NCBI RefSeq assembly: GCF_047302425.1 | Contig: NZ_CP154855.1 | Span: 1,612,001 to 1,676,000 of the forward strand | Length of the DNA: 64,000 nucleotides | Source of the DNA: Oceanitalea sp047302425 | GTDB taxonomy: Bacteria > Actinomycetota > Actinomycetes > Actinomycetales > Actinomycetaceae | Direction: 5' to 3' | Shown: piece by piece, positions 7,996 through 15,739 of the stretch | How the letters are laid out: every line of letters begins with the position of its first letter | Position numbering within the stretch: the first letter of the stretch is position 1 | Made by a program: the position numbers and the translations under genes | The notes under the pieces: generated by a model | Database searches by the model: none | Told to the model about the DNA's origin: nothing | What the model saw: the letters and a program-made list of their open reading frames with translations, nothing else

Positions 7996-8767
7996 CGCAC
8001 AGAAGTCCCGGAGCGGACGGGCCGCTCCGGGACTCGGCGGTGGCGCGAGCGGCGGCGTCGACGATGTCGGCGACGGCGGCCGGCTGGGAGACGGACACGG
8101 CGTGCGACGCGTCGATCTCGGTGGTGTGCGAGCCGGCTCGCTCGGCCATGAAGCGCATCGAGTCGGCCGGGATGGCGAGGTCCTGGGTCGTGATGAGGGC
8201 CCAGCTGGGGATGGTCCGCCAGGCGGCCTTCGTCGCCCGGTCCTCCAGGGCGCTCGCGGCGATCGGCCGCTGAGTCGCGGCCATGAGGTCGGCCACGTCG
8301 GGCGCGACGTCGGCGGCGAAGACCCGGCGGAACTCACCGGGCGCGATGTAGAGGTCCGAGGCGGTCGCGCCGTCGGCGGTGGGGAAGGGGCGGGGCGCCA
8401 GTGCGGGCCCGAGCTCGCCGCCGGGGTACTTCGCGGCGAGCTCGGCGGTGCTCTCACCGACGTCGAGGTGGAAGCTGGCGACGTAGACGAGTTCCGTGAC
8501 GTTCGCGGCGCCCTCGGCGGCCTCGCCCATGACGGAGCCGCCGTAGGAGTGGCCGACGACGACGACCGGGCCGTCGATGCTGTCGATGACGCTGCGCAGG
8601 TAGGCGGCGTCCTGGGCGAGCCCGCGCAGCGGGTTGGCGACGGCGACCGAGCGGTAGCCGCGCCTGGAGAGGTCAGCGACGACGCCGTTCCAGCTGGCGG
8701 ACTCGGCGAAGGCGCCGTGGACGAGGACCACGGTGGGGGTGGTGAAGCCGGTGGTGTTCAGGGACAA
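7934..8767 (-). CDS. Alpha/beta hydrolase
   Basis: An alpha/beta hydrolase of the small esterase type, 277 codons from a TTG at 8767. Key parts: oxyanion segment VVLVHGAFAES, nucleophile elbow VGHSYGG, and catalytic His in DASHAVSVSQP. No substrate can be named. The start is uncertain: GTG at 8731 would begin just before LVHGAF as many relatives do, and the TTG start overlaps the divergent GntR gene. The C-terminus is odd. Relatives end soon after the last helix (AVADIVDAAARA), but this frame runs on for about 35 residues, through a terminator hairpin and 62 bases into the neighbouring gene, with an unusual Ser/Cys-rich tail. Loss of the original stop is the simplest explanation. Confidence 0.8.
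   Translation of the reverse strand: MSLNTTGFTTPTVVLVHGAFAESASWNGVVADLSRRGYRSVAVANPLRGLAQDAAYLRSVIDSIDGPVVVVGHSYGGSVMGEAAEGAANVTELVYVASFHLDVGESTAELAAKYPGGELGPALAPRPFPTADGATASDLYIAPGEFRRVFAADVAPDVADLMAATQRPIAASALEDRATKAAWRTIPSWALITTQDLAIPADSMRFMAERAGSHTTEIDASHAVSVSQPAAVADIVDAAARATAESRSGPSAPGLLCVSLPAGCRSCCGRSCRASAG
8004..8034. terminator. Bidirectional hairpin after the DUF3052 gene
   Basis: A perfect 13-bp inverted repeat (agtcccggagcgg at 8004-8016, complement at 8022-8034) with loop acggg, 8 bases past the DUF3052 stop. It lies between convergent genes, but the hydrolase frame on the minus strand reads through it. Confidence 0.8.
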
Positions 8768-9356
8768 CGTCTACCGCCGCCTGCGTGACGTCATCGTCGA
8801 CGGCACCTTCGCCCCAGGGGAGCAGCTGCGCGACGGGGACCTGGCCGCGTGGCTCGGCGTGAGCCGCACCCCCGTGCGCGAGGCACTGCTCCGTCTTGCG
8901 GAGGCCGGACTGGTGACGGCGCAGCCGGGGCGCTCGACCACCGTCACCTCGCTCACCGAGCGCAGCGTCCGCGAGGCGCGCGACGTCGTCGCCGCCATGC
9001 ACCAGCTGGCCGTCCGTGAAGCCGTCGACAGCCTCTCCGAGGACGACCTCGAGACCATGCGCGCGGCCAAAGCCCGGTTCCGCGCGGCGCTCGCGGAGGG
9101 GGACGTCGACGCGGCGCTCGCCGCCGACGACGACCTGCACGCCGTGCCCGTCGCCGCCAACCGCGCCCTCAGCACGGTGCTCGAGCAGTTCACCGCGGTG
9201 CTCCGCCGCGCCGAGCGCCTGCGCTTCTCCACGGTGGACGCCGAGGCGTCGGCGGACCGGCACGACGAGCTCATCGCGGCCTGCGCGGACCGCGACGTCG
9301 AGCGGGCCGAGCGGATCGCCGGCACCATCTGGAGCACGCTGCCTGCGGCCGAGTGA
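8733..9356 (+). CDS. GntR-family regulator (FCD type)
   Basis: A 207-residue DNA-binding regulator. The winged helix-turn-helix occupies about residues 9-75 (NVYRRLRDVIVDGTFAPGE and LGVSRTPVREALLRL) and an all-helical FCD effector domain follows. The FCD metal/ligand residues are partly visible (D and H in ADDDLHAVPVAAN and the later DRHDELIAA), suggesting a carboxylate or sugar-acid ligand, which is not identifiable. Starts are GTG at 8733, 8739, 8742 or 8751; none has a good ribosome site. The gene is divergent from the alpha/beta hydrolase with no room for promoters between them, so it may regulate that gene or may have lost its own 5' region in a rearrangement. Confidence 0.85.
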   Translation: MGVVKPVVFRDNVYRRLRDVIVDGTFAPGEQLRDGDLAAWLGVSRTPVREALLRLAEAGLVTAQPGRSTTVTSLTERSVREARDVVAAMHQLAVREAVDSLSEDDLETMRAAKARFRAALAEGDVDAALAADDDLHAVPVAANRALSTVLEQFTAVLRRAERLRFSTVDAEASADRHDELIAACADRDVERAERIAGTIWSTLPAAE

Positions 9357-9519
9357 GCGCGCGCCGACCCTCGGCGCCCCGCCGGGTCGGACGTGCTCTC
9401 GGTCGAGGTCGTGTCGGAAGGACGGTGGAGACGCTTCGAGGCGTCGTGCGACGGCGCAGGCGGGCGGCACCCGCCCGGGACGTGCCACCGTGGCTCATCC
9501 GACGGCGCAGGGAGGGACC

Positions 9520-10356
9520 ATGAGCGAGGAACGACGTCGCGAGCTCGGGGAGACCGACTTCCCCGTGGAGCAGGAGCTCAAGGACGCCTTCGACAAGATC
9601 ATGGACGAGGGCGCCCAGCGGCTGCACCGCACGGTCCGCTCCGTGGTCATCACCGGCCTGTTCGGCGGGATGGAGGTCGGGCTCGGCGTCATGGCCTACC
9701 TCGCCGTGCTCCACGAGACGGGCAACCACCTCCTCGCCGGCATCGCCTTCGGCGCCGGCTTCATCGCGGTGCTGCTCGCCCACAGCGAGCTGTTCACCGA
9801 GGACTTCCTCGTCCCCGTCATGGGGCTGGTGACCCGTCAGGCGAGCGTCTGGCAGCTCGTCAAGCTGTGGGCAGGGACGCTGGTGAGCAACCTCGTGGGT
9901 GGCTGGGTGTTCATGTGGCTCGTCATGCACGCCTTCCCCGAGTGGCGACCGACGATCGAGGAGTCGGCACGCCACTTCGTCGACGCCCCCTTCACCCTCC
10001 AGACGGTCTGCCTCGCGCTTCTTGGCGGCAGCACGATGACGCTCATGACCCGGATGCAGAAGGGCACCGACTCAGACATCGTCCGGGTGGTCGCCGGCGT
10101 GGTCGGTGGTTTCCTCCTCGCCGGCCTCCAGCTGTTCCACTCGATCCTCGACTCGCTCCTCGTCTTCGGCGCCATCCACGCCGGCGCCGACATCTCGTTC
10201 CTCGAGTGGCTCAGCTGGTTCGGCTACACGGTCGTGCTCAACGTCGTCGGCGGGATCGTCCTGGTGACCAGTCTGCGCGTCGCGCGAAGCAAGGAGCTCG
10301 TCGTCCACTTCCGCGAGCAGGCCCCGGAGGACCCGGACACCGCCCACGGGCGGTGA
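9520..10356 (+). CDS. Formate/nitrite transporter family channel
   Basis: A 278-residue membrane protein of the FNT family, which moves small monovalent anions such as formate, nitrite or hydrosulfide as a pentamer. A charged N-terminal stretch (ELGETDFPVEQELKDAFDKIMDEG) is followed by six hydrophobic segments, including FGGMEVGLGVMAYLAVL, AFGAGFIAVLLAHSELFTED (typical FNT helix with the conserved EL-F-E), and LVSNLVGGWVFMWLV. The ATG at 9520 has RBS GGGAGGG. The substrate cannot be read from sequence; this YfdC-like subgroup is poorly characterised. The gene is monocistronic, with a hairpin shared with the convergent aldo/keto reductase. Confidence 0.85.
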   Translation: MSEERRRELGETDFPVEQELKDAFDKIMDEGAQRLHRTVRSVVITGLFGGMEVGLGVMAYLAVLHETGNHLLAGIAFGAGFIAVLLAHSELFTEDFLVPVMGLVTRQASVWQLVKLWAGTLVSNLVGGWVFMWLVMHAFPEWRPTIEESARHFVDAPFTLQTVCLALLGGSTMTLMTRMQKGTDSDIVRVVAGVVGGFLLAGLQLFHSILDSLLVFGAIHAGADISFLEWLSWFGYTVVLNVVGGIVLVTSLRVARSKELVVHFREQAPEDPDTAHGR

Positions 10357-10375
10357 CCGGGCCGGGCCGGTCACC
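10352..10375. terminator. Bidirectional hairpin between FNT and aldo/keto reductase
   Basis: Arms ggtgaccgg (10352-10360) and ccggtcacc (10367-10375) with a 6-base loop. Both convergent stop codons lie inside the arms. Confidence 0.65.
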
Positions 10376-11360
10376 AGCGCGGGTGGATGGCTTCGCGCAG
10401 GTCGCGGTCGTAGATGGTGCGGACGGCGTCGTCGAGCTCGGCGGGCAGCTCGATGGAGCCCGCTGCCGCGTTGGCGCGGGCCTGCTCGGGGTTGCGCGCG
10501 CCGGGGATGACGGAGGAGACGCCGTCCTGGGCCGCCACCCACGCGAGGGCGACCTGCGCCGTCGTCGCCTGCGGGACGAGGAGGCGAGCGACGGAGGCGA
10601 ACTCGGTGGCGGCGCGCACGCCCGTATCGAAGTCGACCCCGGAGAAGGTCTCGCCGACGTCGAAGGCCTCGCCGTGGCGGTTGAAACTACGGTGGTCGTT
10701 CTCCGCGAAGGTCGTCTCGGGGGTGTAGCGGCCCGAGAGCAGCCCGCTGGCGAGCGGGACGCGGGCGATGATGCCGACACCGGCCTCGCGCGCGGCGGGC
10801 AGCACCTGCTCCAGCGGCTTGAGACGGAAGGCGTTGAGGATGATCTGGACGGTCGCGACGTTCGGGCGGGCGATCGCCGCCAGCGCCTCCTCGACCTTCT
10901 CCACGCTCACGCCGTAGGCAGCGGTGACACCCTCCTCGACGAGCGTGTCGAGGTCGTCGAAGACGCGGTCGATGCCGTAGACGGCGGTGGGCGGGCAGTG
11001 GAGCTGGACGAGGTCGAGGGTGTCGACGCCGAGGTTGCGGCGCGAGCGGTCTGTCCACGCCCGGAAGTTGTCCATCGAGTAGTTCTCGGGCTCCTGCGGC
11101 AGGCGCCGGCCCATCTTCGTCGCGACCGTGACCTCGGTGCCCGGGTTGGCGCGGCGCCACTGGGCGATGAGCGACTCGCTGCGGCCGTCGCCGTAGACGT
11201 CGGCGGTGTCGAAGAAGGTGACCCCGGCCTCCGCGGAGGCGTCGAGGACGGCGAGCGCGTCGGCCTCGGCCACGTCCCCCCAGTCCGCGCCGAGCTGCCA
11301 GGTGCCGAGTCCGATGGCCGAGACGGTACGGCCGGTACGGCCCAGGGTGCGCGACTGCAT
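10371..11360 (-). CDS. Aldo/keto reductase
   Basis: A 329-residue cytoplasmic NADPH-dependent oxidoreductase of the AKR superfamily, YghZ/Tas-like group. Start MQSRTLGRTGRTVSAIGLGTWQLG with RBS AAGGAGAAG. The catalytic tetrad is visible: Asp in FFDTADVYGDGRSE together with its Tyr, Lys in VATKMG, and His in LVQLHCPP. The cofactor-binding end SSVIPGARNPEQARAN is also typical. The natural substrate is unknown; such enzymes reduce aldehydes and ketones broadly. It is divergent from the OsmC gene, and a TAGCCT box near 11397 on the minus strand may be its -10 element with a short leader. Confidence 0.9.
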   Translation of the reverse strand: MQSRTLGRTGRTVSAIGLGTWQLGADWGDVAEADALAVLDASAEAGVTFFDTADVYGDGRSESLIAQWRRANPGTEVTVATKMGRRLPQEPENYSMDNFRAWTDRSRRNLGVDTLDLVQLHCPPTAVYGIDRVFDDLDTLVEEGVTAAYGVSVEKVEEALAAIARPNVATVQIILNAFRLKPLEQVLPAAREAGVGIIARVPLASGLLSGRYTPETTFAENDHRSFNRHGEAFDVGETFSGVDFDTGVRAATEFASVARLLVPQATTAQVALAWVAAQDGVSSVIPGARNPEQARANAAAGSIELPAELDDAVRTIYDRDLREAIHPRW

Positions 11361-11503
11361 GCTTCTCCTTCGACTGCGGGACGGGGTGGGCCCAGGCTAC
11401 CGGGGGTCTCGCGGTGTGCTCGCGAGGGGGCTGTGGTGGGATGGCAGTGGCGGCGCAGCGTGCCGCCGGCCTCCGGGCCGCCCCATGTGCGAAGGAGAGA
11501 CTC

Positions 11504-11938
11504 ATGCCCAACCCCGTGGTCAACAAGGCGAGCACCGAGTGGAACGGTGAGCTGTTCACCGGCTCCGGCACCACGACCCTCGAGACCTCCGGCAAGGCCA
11601 CCTTCGACGTCGCGTGGCAGTCGCGCGGCGAGCAGCAGGGTGGGACGACGACCCCCGAGGAGCTCATCGCCGCCGCACACGCGACCTGCTACGCCATGCA
11701 GTTCTCCAACATGCTCAAGGAGAACGGCACCCCGCCCACCCAGCTCAACACGAGTGCCGCGGTCACCTTCGTCGCGGGCACCGGCATCACCGGCATCGAG
11801 CTCACCGTCCGCGGGACCGTCGAGGGCATCGACGCCGCGAGCTTCGACGAGCTGGCCCGCAAGGCCAAGGACACCTGCCCCGTGAGCCAGGCGCTGGCGG
11901 GCACGGAGATCACCCTGGCCGACGTCCAGCTCGCCTGA
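11504..11938 (+). CDS. OsmC-family peroxide-detoxifying protein
   Basis: A 144-residue OsmC/Ohr-family protein. The two conserved cysteines are present, Cys62 in HATCYAMQFSNML and Cys125 in KDTCPVSQAL, so the thiol peroxidase chemistry against organic hydroperoxides should be intact. The pattern TTTPEELIAAAHA marks the OsmC rather than Ohr branch. ATG at 11504 with RBS GAAGGAGAG. It is transcribed divergently from the aldo/keto reductase across 143 bases, and ends in a strong hairpin. Confidence 0.9.
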   Translation: MPNPVVNKASTEWNGELFTGSGTTTLETSGKATFDVAWQSRGEQQGGTTTPEELIAAAHATCYAMQFSNMLKENGTPPTQLNTSAAVTFVAGTGITGIELTVRGTVEGIDAASFDELARKAKDTCPVSQALAGTEITLADVQLA

Positions 11939-11956
11939 CATCGACGCTGCCGACAC

Positions 11957-11997
11957 CGTGTGGGTTCCGCGCTCCCCAGGAAGCCGGAACCCACACG
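11957..11997 (+). terminator. Terminator hairpin after osmC
   Basis: A perfect 13-bp inverted repeat (11957-11969 and 11985-11997; arm cgtgtgggttccg) with a 15-base loop, 19 bases after the OsmC stop and before the Nif3-like operon. Confidence 0.75.
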
Positions 11998-12065
11998 TTG
12001 TGCCGGGGCACTGTGCGGCGCCCCGCGGGCGGTGGTGCGTGGCCCGGCACGTCGGCGGGCACCGA

Positions 12066-12071
12066 TAGCCT
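12066..12071 (+). promoter_or_regulatory. Leaderless -10 box for the Nif3-like operon
   Basis: TAGCCT six bases before the ATG at 12078; no ribosome site is present. Confidence 0.55.
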
Positions 12072-12077
12072 GAGCCC

Positions 12078-13262
12078 ATGGCGAGCACCCTGACCGTGGC
12101 CGACGTCGTCGGCCTCCTCGAGCAGCGATACCCGCCGCGGACGGCGGAGGGCTGGGACGCCGTCGGACTCGTGGCCGGCGACCCGGACGCTCCGGTGCGG
12201 ACGGTGATGTTCGCCGTCGACCCGGTCCAGGCCGTCGTCGACGAGGCGATCGCCACCGGCGCGGACCTCCTCGTCACCCACCACCCGCTGTACCTGCGCG
12301 GGACGACGTCGGTGGCCGCCACCAGCCCCAAGGGCCGGGTGGTCCACGAGCTCGTGCGCGCCGGCTGCGCGCTGTACACCGCGCACACCAACGCAGACTC
12401 CGCCGCCGGGGGAGTGGCCGACGCGCTCGCCGACCTCCTCAACCTGCGCGAGCGCCAGCCCCTCACCCCGCACGACGCCGCCGCGCTCGACACGCTCACC
12501 GTCTTCGTCCCGCAGGACGACACCGCCGCCGTCCTCGACGCGCTCGCCGAGGCGGGCGCCGGCGACATCGGCGACTACGACCGCTGCGCGTTCACCGTCG
12601 CCGGCCAGGGCACCTTCCGCGCCGGCGCCGCCGCCAACCCGACGATCGGCGAGCGCGGGGAGGTCACCGAGGTGGCCGAGGACCGCCTCGAGATGACCCT
12701 GTCGCGCGAACGCCGCCCCGCCGTGCTCGCCGCGCTGCGCGCCGCGCACCCCTACGAGGAGCCGGCCTTCTCCGTCGTCGAGCACGCCACCCACCCGGCC
12801 GGGACGGGCATCGGCCGCATCGGCACCCTCCCGACACCGACGACGCTGCGTGAGCTGGCGGAGCACGTCGCCGCCGTCCTGCCCGCCACCGCGCAGGGCA
12901 TCCGCGTGGCCGGGGACCTCGACGCCCAGGTGAGCCGGGTGGCCGTGTGCGGCGGGTCGGGCGACTCGCTGCTCGCCACCGTGCGGGCGCTCGGCGCCGA
13001 CGTCTACCTCACCGCCGACCTGCGCCACCACCCGGCCTCCGAGGCTCTGGAGGCCGGCCCGCCCTACCTCATCGACGCGACGCACTGGGCCAGCGAGTGG
13101 CCCTGGCTGCCCGTCGCGGCCGCCCGGCTCGAGGAGGACGCCCGCGAGGCCGGCGCCGCCCTGCGCACCGAGGTGAGCAGGATCGTCACCGACCCGTGGA
13201 CGCTGCGCCTCGGCGCCCCTGACAATGGCACCACGACCGACAACGAGGGAGTCACCCTGTGA
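12078..13262 (+). CDS. Nif3-like dinuclear metal centre protein
   Basis: A 394-residue member of the Nif3/YbgI/DUF34 family, often mislabelled GTP cyclohydrolase I type 2. These proteins form toroidal hexamers with a two-metal site; the cellular role is unsettled. Metal-site motifs are visible: THHPLYLRG (residues about 72-80), AHTNADSA (about 113-120), and near the C-terminus DATHWASEWPWLP. The 394-residue length implies the extra PII-like insert domain (about 130-240) found in YqfO-type members. The message is probably leaderless. Its stop overlaps the next start by four bases (GTGA), so the next two genes are translationally coupled to it. Confidence 0.9.
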   Translation: MASTLTVADVVGLLEQRYPPRTAEGWDAVGLVAGDPDAPVRTVMFAVDPVQAVVDEAIATGADLLVTHHPLYLRGTTSVAATSPKGRVVHELVRAGCALYTAHTNADSAAGGVADALADLLNLRERQPLTPHDAAALDTLTVFVPQDDTAAVLDALAEAGAGDIGDYDRCAFTVAGQGTFRAGAAANPTIGERGEVTEVAEDRLEMTLSRERRPAVLAALRAAHPYEEPAFSVVEHATHPAGTGIGRIGTLPTPTTLRELAEHVAAVLPATAQGIRVAGDLDAQVSRVAVCGGSGDSLLATVRALGADVYLTADLRHHPASEALEAGPPYLIDATHWASEWPWLPVAAARLEEDAREAGAALRTEVSRIVTDPWTLRLGAPDNGTTTDNEGVTL

Positions 13263-13996
13263 CCACTGCCCCGGTGGCCGACCAGCGCCGTCTGCTCGAC
13301 ATCCAGACGCTCGACACGCGCGCCGCGAAGCTGGCCCACCAGCGCCGCACCCTGCCCGTGCTCGAGACGATCGCCGAGCTCGAGGGCCGGCTCCAGGACC
13401 TCCACAGCGCCCAGGTGGAGGAGCGCACCGTCGTCGGCGACATCCGCCGCGAGGTCGCCAAGGCGGAGGCCGACGTCGAGCAGGTGCGCCAGCGCGCCGC
13501 CCGCCACCAGGCCCGGCTCGACTCCGGTGCGGTGTCCGCCAAGGAGGCCCAGGCGCTGCAGGGTGAGCTCGAGCAGCTCGCCCGCCGCCAGGGCGACCTG
13601 GAGGAGACCGAGCTCGAAGTCATGGAGCGCCTCGAGGAGGCCGAGTCCCGGCTCGCCGAGCTCGGCGAGCAGGAGGCGGCGATCGCCGCGGACGTCGCCC
13701 GGCACGTCGCCACCCGCGACGCCGAGTGGGCGACCATCGACGGCCAGCTCGAGTCCGTGGCCAAGGAGCGTGCCGCCGCCGCGGCGCAGATCGACGCCGG
13801 CCTGCTCGCCCTGTACGACCGCGTCCGCGAGCGCACCGGCGGCCTGGCCGCCGTCGCCCTCTACGGCTCGCGCACCGAAGGGACCCAGCTCGACTTCTCC
13901 CTCACCGAGCTCGACGCGATCCACTCCGCCCCGGCCGAGCAGGTCGTCCAGCACGAGGACTACGGCTACATCATCGTGAGGATGGAGCCGAAGTGA
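13259..13996 (+). CDS. Coiled-coil zinc-ribbon family protein lacking the zinc cysteines
   Basis: A 245-residue protein of the bacterial CdsZ/FlgZ-like family: a long antiparallel coiled coil (about residues 10-185, rich in Glu, Arg and Ala heptads) followed by a small C-terminal ribbon. Relatives end with two CxxC pairs around an ADEVVRCEECG-like segment. Here the equivalents read RTEGTQLDF and AEQVVQHEDYGYIIVR, so all four zinc-binding cysteines are replaced. The ribbon may still fold, but it cannot bind zinc in the usual way. The gene overlaps both neighbours by four bases (GTGA), fixing its start and showing tight coupling to the Nif3-like and RNase HI genes, a conserved actinobacterial order. 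Function unknown; links to nucleic-acid metabolism are inferred from context. Confidence 0.85.
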   Translation: MTTAPVADQRRLLDIQTLDTRAAKLAHQRRTLPVLETIAELEGRLQDLHSAQVEERTVVGDIRREVAKAEADVEQVRQRAARHQARLDSGAVSAKEAQALQGELEQLARRQGDLEETELEVMERLEEAESRLAELGEQEAAIAADVARHVATRDAEWATIDGQLESVAKERAAAAAQIDAGLLALYDRVRERTGGLAAVALYGSRTEGTQLDFSLTELDAIHSAPAEQVVQHEDYGYIIVRMEPK

Positions 13997-15189
13997 GCCA
14001 GGCCAGCCTCTTCGACGCCGAGCCCCCCGTCACGACGGCGGTGGGCGCGGGGGAGCAGGGGCTGGCCGGCTCCGGGCGGCGGCTCGTCGTCGAGGCCGAC
14101 GGCGGCTCCCGCGGCAACCCCGGGCCCGCGGGCTACGGGGCGCTCGTGCGGGAGGGGGACACGGTGCTCGCCGAGCGCGCCGAGTACCTCGGGGAGGTCT
14201 CGAACAACGTCGCCGAGTACAGCGGCCTGCTCGCCGGGCTGCGCGCCGTCGCCGAGATCGACCCGACGGCGCGGGTCGAGGTGCGCATGGACTCCCGGCT
14301 CGTCGTCGAGCAGATGTCGGGGCGCTGGAAGATCAAGCACGCCGACATGCGCCGCCTCGCCGACGAGGCCCGCACGATCCTCCCGCCCGGCCAGGTGACC
14401 TACACCTGGGTCCCCCGCGCCGAGAACTCGGCTGCCGACGCCCTCGCCAACGCCGCCATGGACAGCCGCCGCACCATCACCAACAACTACCCCGACAGCT
14501 CACTTACCGCCGACAGCTCACTTAGCCCCGACAGTACAGTTACCGCCGACGACGGAGCCCGGCCCGCCACGACCGCCGGCACCGACGAGGACTGGGACGA
14601 GGAACCGCCCATCCCCGACGTCGACACCGGAGCCCCATCCCTCTCCGACCCCGGCGCCATCACCCTCGTGCTCGTCAGCCCGGGCTGGGCCCCGCGCGAC
14701 GGTGAGGAGGACCCCGAGCTCACCGACGAGGGTCTGGAGCTGGCGGGAGGCGCAGCGGCCGTCGTCGACCGGATCGGCGACACGCTGTGGCCGCACCTGC
14801 ACCGCCCCACGATGCTCCTCGCCTCCCCTCTCGTGCGCGCCCAGCAGACCGCCGAGCTCATCAGCGAGGTCGCCGACCTCGGCATCCCCACCGTCGACGA
14901 CGACTTCGCCGCCGCCGCGCCCGGGGAGTCGCGCGCGGAGCTTGCCGTACGCGTCGAGCGGGCCCTGGCTCGGCTGGACGACACGTGCGGGGGCTGCACC
15001 GTCGTCGTCGCCGCCCACGCCGACGTCATCGCCGCGGTCATCGGGACGGTCGTCGAGGCGCCCACCGAGGCGTGGGACGTCTTCCGCATCGCGCCCGGCA
15101 CGCTCAGCGTGGTCCGCCGTTGGAGCGGGCGCGGAGAGGTCCATGTCATGGGCTGCCCGGCGCAGCTCGTGGGCAGCGAGGTCGGCTAG
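13993..15189 (+). CDS. RNase HI fused to a histidine-phosphatase-like domain
   Basis: A 398-residue fusion like mycobacterial Rv2228c. Residues about 30-160 are RNase HI: catalytic pattern VEADGGSRGNPG (Asp), the Glu in NNVAEYSGL, Asp in VRMDSRLVVEQM and the final Asp in NSAADALAN, so RNA:DNA hybrid cleavage looks intact. A Ser/Thr/Asp linker (about 165-215) contains a 6-residue repeat. The C-terminal half resembles the CobC/acid-phosphatase branch of histidine phosphatases (LLASPLVRAQQTAEL, VVVAAHADVI), but the catalytic RHG motif at its start is replaced by LVSPGWAP. The phosphohistidine is therefore missing and the domain is probably inactive as a phosphatase. GTG start overlaps the preceding stop; rnpB begins about 8 bases after its stop. 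Confidence 0.9.
   Translation: MSQASLFDAEPPVTTAVGAGEQGLAGSGRRLVVEADGGSRGNPGPAGYGALVREGDTVLAERAEYLGEVSNNVAEYSGLLAGLRAVAEIDPTARVEVRMDSRLVVEQMSGRWKIKHADMRRLADEARTILPPGQVTYTWVPRAENSAADALANAAMDSRRTITNNYPDSSLTADSSLSPDSTVTADDGARPATTAGTDEDWDEEPPIPDVDTGAPSLSDPGAITLVLVSPGWAPRDGEEDPELTDEGLELAGGAAAVVDRIGDTLWPHLHRPTMLLASPLVRAQQTAELISEVADLGIPTVDDDFAAAAPGESRAELAVRVERALARLDDTCGGCTVVVAAHADVIAAVIGTVVEAPTEAWDVFRIAPGTLSVVRRWSGRGEVHVMGCPAQLVGSEVG
14494..14547 (+). repeat. Three tandem 18-bp units in the RNase HI linker
   Basis: Units at 14494-14511 (gacagctcacttaccgcc), 14512-14529 and 14530-14547. They encode DSSLTA, DSSLSP and DSTVTA in the linker between the two domains. The units are less GC-rich than the flanks and differ at only a few positions, suggesting slippage-driven expansion. 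Confidence 0.85.
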
Positions 15190-15196
15190 ACTCGGC

Positions 15197-15587
15197 GGGC
15201 GGATGAGTCGGCCAGGCGGTCGCGGCGCCCCTCGGGGCGACGAGGAACGTCCGGGCTCCGCAGAGCAGGGTGGTGGGTAACGCCCACCCGGGGTGACCCG
15301 CGGGACAGTGCCACAGAGAGCAGACCGCCGTCGCAGCCTCCGGGCCGCGGCGGTAAGGGTGAAAGGGTGGTGTAAGAGACCACCAGCGTGCCGGGTGACC
15401 GGTGCGGCTAGGTAAACCCCACCCGGAGCAAGACCAGACAGCAGGCGCCCGAGGGCTGCTCGCCCGAGCCTGCGGGTAGGTCGCTGGAGGCGTGCGGCAA
15501 CGTACGTCGTAGATGGATGGCCGCCACCGCGGAGCCGGTAACGGCACCGCGGGACAGAACCCGGCGTACCGGCCGACTCATCCGCCC
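15197..15587 (+). ncRNA. rnpB: RNase P RNA (class A)
   Basis: The catalytic RNA of RNase P, which matures the 5' ends of tRNAs. The P1 helix is a perfect 15-bp pairing of 15197-15211 with 15573-15587. Universally conserved parts are present in order: gaggaacgtccgggctcc, acagtgccacagagagcaga, ggtaagggtgaaagggtgg, aaccccacccggagcaagac, and near the 3' end gggacagaacccggc. The length of about 391 nt is normal for actinobacteria. The gene starts only about 8 bases after the RNase HI fusion gene, so its promoter lies inside that coding region or it is cotranscribed and processed. The stretch 15588-15739 downstream has no gene. Confidence 0.95.
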
Positions 15588-15739
15588 CTCGTGGGTTTCC
15601 GCTCCGCCGCGGGTCGTCCACAGGTTGGCTTCGCGCGCAGCCTGTCCACAGGTGGCGCGGCTGCCGTCACGCGCGTCGGCGGACGACGACATCCTGGAGT
15701 CCTCGGCGGGCCCGTCCGCCGCGAGCCGGAGGAGGTCCC

